A stretch of DNA of 22,119 nt. Source: JANQRV01 sp964533785 (GTDB taxonomy: Bacteria > Bacteroidota > Bacteroidia > Chitinophagales > Saprospiraceae). Below the pieces are notes generated by a model. It did no database searches and was not told where the DNA came from. It saw nothing but the letters and a program-made list of their open reading frames with translations. Made by a program: the position numbers and the translations under genes. Position 1 is the stretch's first letter. Every line of letters starts with the position of its first letter. The stretch lies in assembly GCA_964533785.1 (NCBI GenBank), contig CAZHNG010000078.1, forward strand, positions 1 to 22,119, written 5' to 3'. Positions 14,464 to 22,119 of the stretch are shown here, piece by piece.

Positions 14464-15087
14464 ATGACTCGACCAATATTGCTATTTTTTGTTATTGTTT
14501 TTTCGGTAGCAGGATGTATTACGACGGCTGTTTCTCCATCTACCACTGAAACTGTGGAGAATGAAGTAACTCCTCCAATTGAACGACTCAAGGAAGGGTT
14601 TTTATTAGTAAGACTACGGAGTATCGAAAAACAAATGGCCGCCTTGCGTTACCGAAGACGACGTACCGATGCCTATCGCTTGCGAAATGAAACCAAGCAA
14701 AAAAATGCTTACACGGTTAATGCATTTACGGAACATTTTGATTTTGCTCCGGTGTATTTTTTTTATTCCAAGCATTCCGGGAAAATACGGTCTAATCAAT
14801 TGGATAGCATTGTTTTGAGCAATGAGATGCTACCCGTAGCTGCCGGCCGGCTCGAAGGGAAACCCTTTTTAGTCGCTGAATTTGCAGAAATTCAACCACC
14901 CGCGAACGGCGCCGGGTTACCTGCGCTGATCGTTTTAGATGCTCAACTCCACCAACTGGAAGACCCTTTCCCATTTTATGTGCGCACCTCGGTTTTGGGC
15001 GAGGAAGGTTTGGAAACCGAAGCTGTGAAAAAACTGAATGATAACCTTCATCAGTATTGGGCTTTGGCAATGGGCAATGAACAATGA
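14464..15087 (+). CDS. Lipoprotein of unknown function
   Basis: This 207-aa protein starts at ATG 14464; the preceding TTG at 14461 is also in frame but less likely. It has a lipoprotein signal with lipobox VAGC (Cys18), then a Thr/Ser/Glu-rich linker (19-40), a very basic patch (LRYRRRRTDAYRLRNETKQK, 61-80), and a C-terminal half of beta-strand-like segments (FAPVYFFYSKHSGK, KPFLVAEFAEIQ, ALIVLDAQLHQL). It is divergent from kdsB with an 89-bp gap. I recognise no family; it may be a lineage-specific envelope protein. The last codons are made from a 7-bp tandem repeat. Confidence 0.75.
   Translation: MTRPILLFFVIVFSVAGCITTAVSPSTTETVENEVTPPIERLKEGFLLVRLRSIEKQMAALRYRRRRTDAYRLRNETKQKNAYTVNAFTEHFDFAPVYFFYSKHSGKIRSNQLDSIVLSNEMLPVAAGRLEGKPFLVAEFAEIQPPANGAGLPALIVLDAQLHQLEDPFPFYVRTSVLGEEGLETEAVKKLNDNLHQYWALAMGNEQ
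15066..15086. repeat. 7-bp tandem repeat over a gene end (GGCAATG, GGCAATG, AACAATG)
   Basis: Three heptamers run through the final codons (AMGNEQ) and the stop of the lipoprotein gene. A related motif (GGGCAATTGGGCA) follows at about 15102. A heptamer gain or loss would shift the frame at the very C-terminus. Confidence 0.65.
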
Positions 15088-15261
15088 ACCACGAAAGATG
15101 GGCAATTGGGCATCTACTGTCAGATTAAAGCTTCAGCGGAGTCGTTGCATTAAATTATGAGTTCATTAATCAAATCAAAATGCCTTGACATCAAAACTCA
15201 CCAAGTCACTTTTGAAATAATCATCTTTAAATAGGGTCCAAATCATTATTTCAGGTAATGT

Positions 15262-15657
15262 TTATTTTTCTTCCACTAATTGAATATTATTTCCACAGGT
15301 GTCATTAAATACCGCCACTGTTACTGTCCCCATTTCGGTTGGTTTCATGCTAAATTCGACTCCTAAATTGCTGAGCCTTTCGAATTCTTCCTGAATATTG
15401 TCGACATAGAATTGAGTGTATGGAATTCCCGCTTTCATCAATTCATCTTGAAAAACTTTGGAAGGTTCGAAATGATTTGGTGCAGGTTCGAGCAATAATT
15501 CCGGACCGTCCTGGTCAAATTTAGAAACTACGGTTAGCCATCGATTTTCTTCGCTCAATGGGATGTCTACCTTTTTCACAAAACCCAAAACATCTGTATA
15601 AAAATCTAATGCCTTTTGTTGGTCCCTCACGGGAATGCTTACTATTTTGATTTTCAT
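15262..15657 (-). CDS. VOC superfamily (glyoxalase/bleomycin-resistance fold) protein
   Basis: This 131-aa protein starts at ATG 15657 (MKIKIVSIPVRDQQKALDFY). The open frame extends upstream to 15894, but that part is basic, lacks family similarity and overlaps the SET-domain gene, so it is excluded. The VOC fold is seen as two beta-alpha-beta-beta-beta halves: SIPVRDQQKALDFYTDVLGF (7-26) with WLTVVS and ELLLEP, and YTQFYVDNIQEEFERL (80-95) with GTVTVAVFNDTCGNNIQLVE (110-129). The last part matches the usual 'F.DP.GN.I.L.E' ending. Members bind a metal and act on small molecules or give antibiotic resistance. The substrate cannot be told here. Confidence 0.88.
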   Translation of the reverse strand: MKIKIVSIPVRDQQKALDFYTDVLGFVKKVDIPLSEENRWLTVVSKFDQDGPELLLEPAPNHFEPSKVFQDELMKAGIPYTQFYVDNIQEEFERLSNLGVEFSMKPTEMGTVTVAVFNDTCGNNIQLVEEK

Positions 15658-15781
15658 AATTAAAAATTTTGATGAGCAAAACTGCAATATGAGCAAAATT
15701 CCATTTTTTGATTTATCGAAAGTTGCTCTTCTAATAAATTCTTTTATCTTTTCTATTGAGTTTTTAGAACACAACGCCCTA

Positions 15782-16177
15782 CTACGAATCAACCACCTCA
15801 AACCAAAGCCGGCCACTCCCCTGCCCTTCTCCATCGGTATAATCAATAAAGATCTCAGTACCCGCCTCAATTGTTTTAACACACTGAATTTCAATTTCCT
15901 GTTTTTCCAAGTCCATTACGATTTTCGCATTAGGCTGGAACGAATGGTTATAAATGGAGCCATAACCTAATGCAATACAAGCGGATCCTTCCGGTTTCGG
16001 CCAGAGAAAGTAATAATCGTGTAGAACCGTTTGGTCGATCAAAGGCAATTGCTTTGCCGGAATGAGTATAATGGGACAGACCTCAATCAAATCACTTTCA
16101 CCGATCTCCCGCGCCGAAAACACGCCACGCCCGCGACCTTCCGAATGAGTTATGAATAATCCAGGAATTTGTAGCAT
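15782..16177 (-). CDS. Small SET-domain protein (putative protein lysine methyltransferase)
   Basis: This 131-aa protein is essentially a bare SET domain. It has the entry GRGRGVFSAREI (14-25), the SAM-pocket segment YNHSFQPNAKI (76-86, the NHS/NH motif), and AGTEIFIDY (105-113, with the catalytic-site Tyr). No post-SET cysteine cluster is present, as is usual for bacterial members. It would methylate lysine on an unknown protein in the cytoplasm. The gene is divergent from the lipoprotein at 16268, with a 90-bp AT-rich gap. A TGTATTTG element 27 bp before its ATG resembles the Bacteroidota -7 box TAnnTTTG with one mismatch. Confidence 0.9.
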   Translation of the reverse strand: MLQIPGLFITHSEGRGRGVFSAREIGESDLIEVCPIILIPAKQLPLIDQTVLHDYYFLWPKPEGSACIALGYGSIYNHSFQPNAKIVMDLEKQEIEIQCVKTIEAGTEIFIDYTDGEGQGSGRLWFEVVDS

Positions 16178-16267
16178 TTTTACATTGTTAATTTTCCCTT
16201 AAATCAAATACAGAGTATTGCAGAAAAACATAATATTTTCGAAATTAATGAAAATAAAGAGGAAAAT

Positions 16268-17014
16268 ATGCGCCATAAACATTTACTACTTTTTTTAGGT
16301 CTTTTATTTTTCAGTTGCTCGCCGAGATACCAAACTTATCTCACCTTAATTCCACAAGAATTTGATGCGGAGGAGGCCACCGGCAAAGAGTCGATTACCC
16401 TCGAAAAAAACAATATCATTCTGCAATCTACCTTCCTGCAGGCCACGGAGTACGATCTTTTGTTCAACCTGAAAATCGCCAATCATAGTCGTGAATCCGT
16501 TGATATTACTCCCGCCCAGTTCACTTACCAGGCATTGGACGAAGAAAAAGTACGCATTACCCAGACCTCCGCATTTGATCCGGATGATCTGGTATTTGAA
16601 CTGACCGAAAGCATTGAAGCCGACGAAAAAGCGAAAAGAGAGGCAAAGATCTTCGGATGGTTTTTATTTGGTATAAATGCAATAGCTGCAGTGTCTTCTT
16701 TTTCTGATGGTTTTGACGAAGCAGGCATTGATCACACCATTGATGCAGGTTTGAGTTTGGCGGCCACTCACATCGAATCATCGATCATCAACAAACACAT
16801 TGTTAAACTGGAGGGACAACGCGATTATTACGATTATGCGGCCCTGAGAGATACGACCTTGTACCCCGGCCAACAAGTGGAGGGGTTGGTGATTTTTCCC
16901 CGCTTTGACCCGGCTTTCCAACTAAAAACTATTTTCCCTCTTAATGATCATGCTTTTGAAATCACTTATGATCAGTTTTGGGAAACGGTGGATTTGAAGC
17001 CAAAGAAGAATTAA
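16268..17014 (+). CDS. Lipoprotein of unknown function with a central hydrophobic segment
   Basis: The protein has 248 aa with a lipoprotein signal and lipobox FFSC (Cys17). A beta-rich N-terminal part (FNLKIANHSRESVDITPAQFTY, about 66-87) looks like an immunoglobulin-type strand pair. A charged helix (115-127) leads into a hydrophobic glycine/alanine segment (FGWFLFGINAIAAVSSF, 129-145). The C-terminal part has LYPGQQVEGLVIFPRFDP (198-215), a pattern seen in uncharacterised Bacteroidota lipoproteins. A purine-rich AGAGGA lies 7 bp before the ATG. Its TAA shares bases with the stop codon of the convergent gene. No function can be assigned. Confidence 0.8.
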   Translation: MRHKHLLLFLGLLFFSCSPRYQTYLTLIPQEFDAEEATGKESITLEKNNIILQSTFLQATEYDLLFNLKIANHSRESVDITPAQFTYQALDEEKVRITQTSAFDPDDLVFELTESIEADEKAKREAKIFGWFLFGINAIAAVSSFSDGFDEAGIDHTIDAGLSLAATHIESSIINKHIVKLEGQRDYYDYAALRDTTLYPGQQVEGLVIFPRFDPAFQLKTIFPLNDHAFEITYDQFWETVDLKPKKN

Positions 17015-17646
17015 ATTTCCGGTGGAATGATATTCCGGAAATGCCCATTCATCTTGATCTTTTCCTTCAAAGCCTCCATTTCACGGGCAATTGGAATGAC
17101 GGTTTCCAGATGATTCAGTAAGTAGGCTTGGCGGTCCTTCTCATTTTCTATGGTTAACAGTTCGTATTCCTGCTCCAGAAGCAAGCCAAGGTGATGGGCA
17201 ACAACGTAGGAAAGCGGTTTTTGCTCCAGAGGAATGCGCTTTTCGATGTTTAAAATGGTAAATAATTCTACCGCTAAGGCTATTAGTTTTTGCTCTTGAA
17301 CGGGATCTCCCTCGGCAGTATATTCCAACCATTCGATTTCCGCTCCTGCATACAATTTTCCCGGATAGTTTTTCAGAAAACGCTGCATACGAAAAAGGCC
17401 TTTCGCCCTGGTCCTGACATCCATTTTACCATCGGGATACTTTTTTTCAATGCGGATCAGCTTCATCTCCGTCCCGATAGGTTTCAGACTGTTATTAATG
17501 TAGGGAGGAATGCCAAAAGTAATGGCTTCCTGATCGCATTCTTCGATTAACTGGCGGTACCGGGGTTCGAAGATATGCAAATTCAACTCCTCATTGGGAA
17601 AGACGACAAGACGCAGTGGAAAAAGCGGGAGTAACTGATTATCCAT
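17011..17646 (-). CDS. Stand-alone Lon substrate-binding (LON N-terminal) domain protein
   Basis: From the ATG at 17646 this is 211 aa (an in-frame TTG at 17649 would add one residue). The N-terminus LLPLFPLRLVVFPNEELNLHIFEPRYR is the signature of the LON N-terminal domain (PF02190), which in Lon protease recognises substrates. The rest of the domain (to about 195) follows, with a helical C-terminal part. There is no AAA+ ATPase or Ser-Lys protease module. Such single-domain proteins are widespread and may act as adaptors or peptide binders; the role is unproven. It is divergent from the alpha-2-macroglobulin gene, with 100 bp between the start codons. Confidence 0.92.
   Translation of the reverse strand: MDNQLLPLFPLRLVVFPNEELNLHIFEPRYRQLIEECDQEAITFGIPPYINNSLKPIGTEMKLIRIEKKYPDGKMDVRTRAKGLFRMQRFLKNYPGKLYAGAEIEWLEYTAEGDPVQEQKLIALAVELFTILNIEKRIPLEQKPLSYVVAHHLGLLLEQEYELLTIENEKDRQAYLLNHLETVIPIAREMEALKEKIKMNGHFRNIIPPEI
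17015..17042. terminator. Candidate bidirectional hairpin between convergent genes
   Basis: ATTTCCGG (17015-17022) and CCGGAAAT (17035-17042) are perfect 8-bp arms around a 12-base loop. The hairpin begins at the base after the plus-strand lipoprotein stop and lies within the last codons of the Lon-domain gene. On the minus strand it is followed by a T-rich stretch (TTTAATTCTTCTTT); on the plus strand there is no T-run. It probably ends transcription from at least the minus strand. Confidence 0.5.
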
Positions 17647-17692
17647 CAAACTTTCTTTTTTATGAAGGATTAACGAAAGGGAAGCGATATTG

Positions 17693-17723
17693 TTGGAAAA
17701 TTCAGATAATGAAGGTATTTTTA
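17693..17723 (+). promoter_or_regulatory. Candidate Bacteroidota promoter for the alpha-2-macroglobulin gene
   Basis: TTG (17693-17695) and TATTTTTA (17716-17723) are separated by 20 bases. They resemble the -33 TTG and -7 TAnnTTTG boxes of Bacteroidota primary promoters, with one mismatch in the -7 box. A leader of about 20 bases to the ATG at 17747 would result. The region is AT-rich, so this is tentative. Confidence 0.25.
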
Positions 17724-17746
17724 ATTGAATTAAACTTTAATATTCC

Positions 17747-20700
17747 ATGACCATAAGCAAACAAAAAGCCATTTTATTTTTCATTGGTATTCTATTCATT
17801 TTCTCGAGCGGATGTAATCCCAACAAAAACCTTGAGGTAAACAATAATGACCAGGTTAACGCCTTCATTTACGCTTATACCTCCGGCGTAATTTCCAAAA
17901 CGGACCCCATCCGAATTCGATTCGCCCAGGCAGTGGTTTCACCCGACAAAATCGGCGAAGCAGTTGCTGATGGAGTCCTTGCGTTCTCTCCAGCCATCGA
18001 TGGTATTGCCAGTTGGGAAGATGAACAAACCATCTTTTTCCAGCCTTCCAATTGGTTGAAATCCAGCACCACCTATACCGGTTCTGTTAACCTAAAAAAG
18101 GTAATTGAAGATATTCCAAAAGAAGCAGAAAAGTTTGCTTTTTCCTTTAACACCAGAGATCAATACTTGAACGTAGAGGTTGAAGGTATCCGCGCTCCTA
18201 ACCCCAACAACCTGCGCAAACAAGAGTTAAACGGTGTCTTAACTACCGTCGATGCGGCAGATCCCGAAGAGCTGGAAAAAGTTCTTTCCGCCAGTCAAAA
18301 CGGAAAAAACCTTCCGATTGAATGGCAACACAATGACCAGTTCAACCACGCATTCTACGTCAAGGATATTGATCGCAGTGAACAGGCTTCTGATGTATTG
18401 ATCAGTTGGAACGGAAAACCCATCGGTGTCTCCGCAACTGAACAAAGAAGCGTTGAAGTACCTGCTTTAGGAGATTTCAAGGTAATGAACGCCAAAGTGG
18501 TGCCCGAACAGGAACAATACGTTTCTCTTCAGTTTTCCGACCCTTTACAGCGCGACCAAAACGTAGACGGTCTTGTTTCCCTAACCAATTACACGGGCAA
18601 TTTTCGCTTTATTATCGATGGAAACGAGTTGCGGGTTTACCCCGTACAGCGCTTAACCGGTGAGCGAAAAATATCGATCTACCAGGGCATCAAGAATACT
18701 GAAGGAAAGTCTATGGGACGCCCTAGCGAATGGTTCGTCACCTTTGCCGATGCCAAACCGCAAGTAAGACTGGCCGGACAAGGCGTGATCATGCCTTCTT
18801 CCGACGGACTGATCTTTCCTTTCGAAGCCATTGGTTTGAAAGCCGTCGAAATCGAAGTATTCAAGATCTACAACAATAATATCCTGCAATTTTTACAGAC
18901 GAATCAATTGGATGGCAGTTATCAGCTCAGAAGAGTAGGTCGTCTGATCTTGCAAAATAAGGTAGACCTGGCAGCCCTAAATGCCGCCGGAAAGCCTTAC
19001 CAATGGACGCGCTACGCATTGGACCTGAACGATATAATGGAACAAGACCCCGATGCTATTTACCAGGTAAGGATCGGATTCCGGCCGGAGTATACCGTCT
19101 ACAACTGCCCAGGAAGGGAAAGCCAGGATGAAAACCTCATGGTCGCTGCAGATAACCTCGACGATGAAGGCGAGATCATCAGCTTTATGGATAACACCTA
19201 TTACGGCATCAGCGGCTATTACGAAGGCTACGATTGGAGTCACCGCGACGATCCTTGCTACGATGCTTATTACAACTCCTCCCGCTTTGTTTCCCGAAAC
19301 ATTATCGCTTCGAATTTAGGGATCGTTGCCAAAGGGGGAAAGGACAATTCGTATTTCTTTGCTATTTCTGATTTGCGTAGTACCGCTCCGATCTCCGGAG
19401 CTACGATAGAATTGTATGATTATCAACAGCAGTTGATCGACTCCTACCAAACCAATAACCAAGGGATATTGAATCTTACTACGGATAGAAAGCCCTACTT
19501 CGCTATCGCCCGTTTCGGGAACGAAAAAGGGTACGTCCGACTGGACGATGGCAATGCCCTATCCGTCAGTAAGTTCGATGTTTCCGGTAGCGTAACCCAA
19601 AAGGGTATGAAAGGTTTTCTGTACGGAGAGAGAGGTGTTTGGAGGCCCGGCGACACCGTATTCCTCAATTTTATACTTGAGGATAAATCCCAGCAATTGC
19701 CCGCCAGCTACCCGATCACTTTTGAATTGTACGACGCCCGCAACCAGTTAAGGGAAACGAGAACTACGGCAGAAAATATCGACCGTGTTTATCCTTTACA
19801 TTTCAAAACCAGAACGGATGATCCAACCGGTAACTGGATGGCCAAAGTAAAAGCCGGCGGTGCTACTTTCAGTAAGACCCTCAAAATTGAAACCGTTAAG
19901 CCCAATCGGTTAAAAATTGATCTCGATTTCGGCAAAGAAACCCTTTCTGCGCGGGACGAACCCCTAAACGGCAAATTGCAGGTCAATTGGCTGCACGGTG
20001 CTCCCGCCAGAAACCTAAAGGCGCAGGTAGAATTGAATCTGAGAAGCGTTAAAACGAGCTTTGACCGGCTCACCGATTTTGAGTTTGATGATCCCGCCCG
20101 TTCTTTTTATCCGGAACCCCGCACTATTTTTGATGGGCAAGTCAATGAGAACGGATCGGCTACTTTCCAGGCCCGACTGGTAAACACCCAACAAGTGCCT
20201 GGCAAATTGATGGCTTCTTTCAAAACTCGCGCTTTTGAAAAAGGCGGTGATTTCAGTACTGATAACTTTTCTGTTCCTTACCACCCCTTTGTTTCCTATG
20301 CTGGTTTGTCCATCCCCGAGGATCAATACGGATCGAAAAGAATAGAAATGAACCGTTCTACCCCTATTCAGTTCGCGGCTGTTAGTAATGATGGAACACC
20401 GCTTTCCAACAAACGCTTATCCATTGGTTTATACCGGGTAGAATGGCGTTGGTGGTGGGATCGTGGCAATGGCAATATCTCCCAATACAATACCAGTAGC
20501 CACAATCTGGCACAAGAAAGAACGGAAGTGACCACCGACAACCAGGGTGTAGCCGAATGGGCGGTGGAAGTCAACAACTGGGGGCGCTACATGATCCGGG
20601 TCTGTGATACCGAGAGCGGACACTGCTCCGGCGATTTCTTCTACGCCGGCTACCCCTACTCTGACGATGACAATGCTCAGCAACGGGAGGCCGCCGCTAT

Positions 20701-22119
20701 GCTGGCCTTCAATGCAGATAAAGCTAAATATAATGTTGGTGAAGAAGTGAAATTAACCATCCCAATGGGCAAAGTAGGCAAAGCTTTAGTGACCATCGAA
20801 AACGGCACAAAAGTGGTCGATTCCTACTGGATCGACGCGCAAGAAGGCGAAAACACTTTCACCTTTGAAGCGGAACCGGAAATGGCACCAACGGTCTATG
20901 CGCACGTATCGCTCATGCAGCCGCACGCGCAGGTGGAAAATGACCTGCCCATCCGGCTCTATGGTGTTATTCCTATTCACGTAGAAGATCCGGCCACCAA
21001 GCTTAATCCGGAACTGAAAATGCCCGATGAATTACGACCAGAACAAGAAGTAACCGTTGAAGTCAGCGAAGCAGACGGTAAAGAAATGGCTTACACCCTC
21101 GCCGTTGTCGACGAAGGATTGTTGGGACTGACCCGGTTCCAAACGCCACAGCCCTGGGATGCCTTCTACGCACGGGAAGCTTTAGGCGTAAAAACCTGGG
21201 ACATCTACGACCAGGTGATGGGCGCTTACGGTGGTGAACTGGAAAGCATCCTGAGCATTGGTGGTGATGGGGAAATCGTGAAAGAAGATGCAGCAAATGA
21301 TGTTAATCGCTTTAAACCGGTAGTGATGAATCTGGGGCCTTTCAAATTAAACAGGGGCCGAACCGCCAAACACACCATCAAACTTCCCAATTACGTCGGC
21401 GCAGTGAGAACCATGGTCGTTGCCGCTAATGATGAAGGAGCCTACGGCAATGCGGAAAAAACAACACCGGTGAAAAAACCGCTCATGGTGCTGGCTACCT
21501 TACCACGGGTGCTCAGTCCGGGTGAAAGCCTCAAACTGCCCGTTTCGGTCTTTGCAATGGACAATAATATCCGTAATGTAAGCATCAAGGCCAGCGAATC
21601 GAACGGTATTGCTAGATTTGAAGGTCCGGAAAACAAGCAAATAACCTTTAGCCAAGTCGGTGACCAACTCGTCTATTTTGACGTGACGGTCAACAATTGG
21701 ACGGGGCCGGCTAAATTTGTCGTCGAAGCAACCAGTAACGGCGAAACCGCCTCTCAGGAAATAGAAATATTGGTGCGCAACCCGAACCCGTACGTAACGA
21801 ATACGGTTGATAAGGTACTACAGACTAACGATACCTGGTCGCCCACCTTCGAAGCCGTGGGGATGCCCGGCACCAATTCCGGCATTTTGGAAGTATCCAG
21901 CATACCGCCCATCAATTTAGGCCAACGATTAAATTATTTGTTGCGCTACCCGTACGGCTGCCTGGAACAAACGCTTTCAGGCGGTTTCCCCCAGCTCTAC
22001 GTTAACCAACTCATGGAGCTGGACGAAAACCAAAAACAACGGGTGACCGAAAACATCAACGCCACCATCGACCGGTTGAAATTATTCCAGTTGGCTAACG
22101 GAGGATTCTCCTACTGGCC
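17747..22119 (+). CDS. Bacterial alpha-2-macroglobulin lipoprotein (3'-truncated by the window)
   Basis: The frame is open from ATG 17747 to the right edge (1457 codons). A lipoprotein signal with lipobox SSGC (Cys23) anchors it to the membrane. A long series of macroglobulin beta-domains follows, including the hallmark YGERGVWRPGDTVFLNF (626-642) and AVVDEGLLGLTRF (1119-1131). The thioester motif PYGCLEQ has Cys1405 (21959-21961) and Gln1408, so the canonical CxEQ is intact. Family members trap attacking proteases: cleavage of the bait region exposes the thioester, which bonds the protease covalently. In bacteria they sit in the periplasm and are often encoded with PbpC (PBP1c), which repairs the wall. 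Typical length is 1600-1950 aa, so about 150-500 residues, including the receptor-binding-like end, lie outside the window. No frameshift was seen at the positions checked. Divergent from the Lon-domain gene. Confidence 0.95.
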   Translation, partial: MTISKQKAILFFIGILFIFSSGCNPNKNLEVNNNDQVNAFIYAYTSGVISKTDPIRIRFAQAVVSPDKIGEAVADGVLAFSPAIDGIASWEDEQTIFFQPSNWLKSSTTYTGSVNLKKVIEDIPKEAEKFAFSFNTRDQYLNVEVEGIRAPNPNNLRKQELNGVLTTVDAADPEELEKVLSASQNGKNLPIEWQHNDQFNHAFYVKDIDRSEQASDVLISWNGKPIGVSATEQRSVEVPALGDFKVMNAKVVPEQEQYVSLQFSDPLQRDQNVDGLVSLTNYTGNFRFIIDGNELRVYPVQRLTGERKISIYQGIKNTEGKSMGRPSEWFVTFADAKPQVRLAGQGVIMPSSDGLIFPFEAIGLKAVEIEVFKIYNNNILQFLQTNQLDGSYQLRRVGRLILQNKVDLAALNAAGKPYQWTRYALDLNDIMEQDPDAIYQVRIGFRPEYTVYNCPGRESQDENLMVAADNLDDEGEIISFMDNTYYGISGYYEGYDWSHRDDPCYDAYYNSSRFVSRNIIASNLGIVAKGGKDNSYFFAISDLRSTAPISGATIELYDYQQQLIDSYQTNNQGILNLTTDRKPYFAIARFGNEKGYVRLDDGNALSVSKFDVSGSVTQKGMKGFLYGERGVWRPGDTVFLNFILEDKSQQLPASYPITFELYDARNQLRETRTTAENIDRVYPLHFKTRTDDPTGNWMAKVKAGGATFSKTLKIETVKPNRLKIDLDFGKETLSARDEPLNGKLQVNWLHGAPARNLKAQVELNLRSVKTSFDRLTDFEFDDPARSFYPEPRTIFDGQVNENGSATFQARLVNTQQVPGKLMASFKTRAFEKGGDFSTDNFSVPYHPFVSYAGLSIPEDQYGSKRIEMNRSTPIQFAAVSNDGTPLSNKRLSIGLYRVEWRWWWDRGNGNISQYNTSSHNLAQERTEVTTDNQGVAEWAVEVNNWGRYMIRVCDTESGHCSGDFFYAGYPYSDDDNAQQREAAAMLAFNADKAKYNVGEEVKLTIPMGKVGKALVTIENGTKVVDSYWIDAQEGENTFTFEAEPEMAPTVYAHVSLMQPHAQVENDLPIRLYGVIPIHVEDPATKLNPELKMPDELRPEQEVTVEVSEADGKEMAYTLAVVDEGLLGLTRFQTPQPWDAFYAREALGVKTWDIYDQVMGAYGGELESILSIGGDGEIVKEDAANDVNRFKPVVMNLGPFKLNRGRTAKHTIKLPNYVGAVRTMVVAANDEGAYGNAEKTTPVKKPLMVLATLPRVLSPGESLKLPVSVFAMDNNIRNVSIKASESNGIARFEGPENKQITFSQVGDQLVYFDVTVNNWTGPAKFVVEATSNGETASQEIEILVRNPNPYVTNTVDKVLQTNDTWSPTFEAVGMPGTNSGILEVSSIPPINLGQRLNYLLRYPYGCLEQTLSGGFPQLYVNQLMELDENQKQRVTENINATIDRLKLFQLANGGFSYW

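Noticed and set aside
15658..15894. N-terminal extension of the VOC protein frame
   Set aside because: The extra 79 residues overlap the SET-domain gene in another frame and lack VOC similarity; the ATG at 15657 begins the conserved fold.
20015..20326. Minus-strand open frames within 18-21.6 kb
   Set aside because: All are antisense to the continuous alpha-2-macroglobulin frame and show no protein-like features.

Overview
The window looks like a chromosomal stretch from a member of the Bacteroidota, most plausibly a Saprospiria/Lewinella-like marine or sludge bacterium. The signs are a TonB-dependent receptor with an N-terminal carboxypeptidase-regulatory-like domain, a secreted protein ending in a type IX secretion (T9SS) type A sorting domain, many short lipoproteins with Bacteroidota-style lipoboxes, NspC for polyamine synthesis, a large lipoprotein alpha-2-macroglobulin, and a near absence of Shine-Dalgarno sequences. 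The taxonomic call is an inference from gene content. No rRNA, tRNA, CRISPR array or transposase is visible. Apart from the repeat-filled left edge (1-280), no stretch above 300 bases lacks a gene. The longest gap (9087-9353) holds nothing I recognise.

Left edge (1-280): a 117-bp direct duplication carries a GC-rich 'CGCGGAT' repeat together with the first codons of a minus-strand gene that runs off the window. An inverted copy of the CGCGGAT element abuts the stop of the next gene. Minus-strand block 281-8738: in transcription order a beta-propeller phytase lipoprotein, a two-domain acidic T9SS-secreted protein, a large TonB-dependent receptor, and a polytopic membrane protein with a patatin-like phospholipase domain. 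The first three fit a candidate phytate (organic phosphate) acquisition locus: surface binding, hydrolysis and outer-membrane import. They share Pho-box-like direct repeats upstream of two genes and a long intercistronic hairpin before the receptor.

Middle (8874-14374): a 70-aa membrane protein, an internally deleted amidohydrolase remnant downstream of prmC, nspC (polyamine synthesis), an overlooked 43-aa plus-strand basic single-pass membrane protein with its own intrinsic terminator, a saccharopine-dehydrogenase-like protein, and kdsB (KDO activation for LPS). kdsB and the dehydrogenase gene are 15 bp apart and probably co-transcribed.

Right part (14464-22119): two lipoproteins of unknown function on the plus strand, a VOC/glyoxalase-fold protein, a small SET-domain protein, a stand-alone Lon substrate-binding-domain protein, and, divergent from it, the first 1457 codons of a bacterial alpha-2-macroglobulin lipoprotein with an intact CLEQ thioester motif. 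This last gene is open at the right edge.

Two convergent gene pairs end in hairpins buried in the opposing coding sequence. Several genes have short tandem repeats (periods 4, 7, 8 and 14) at or just after their stop codons.
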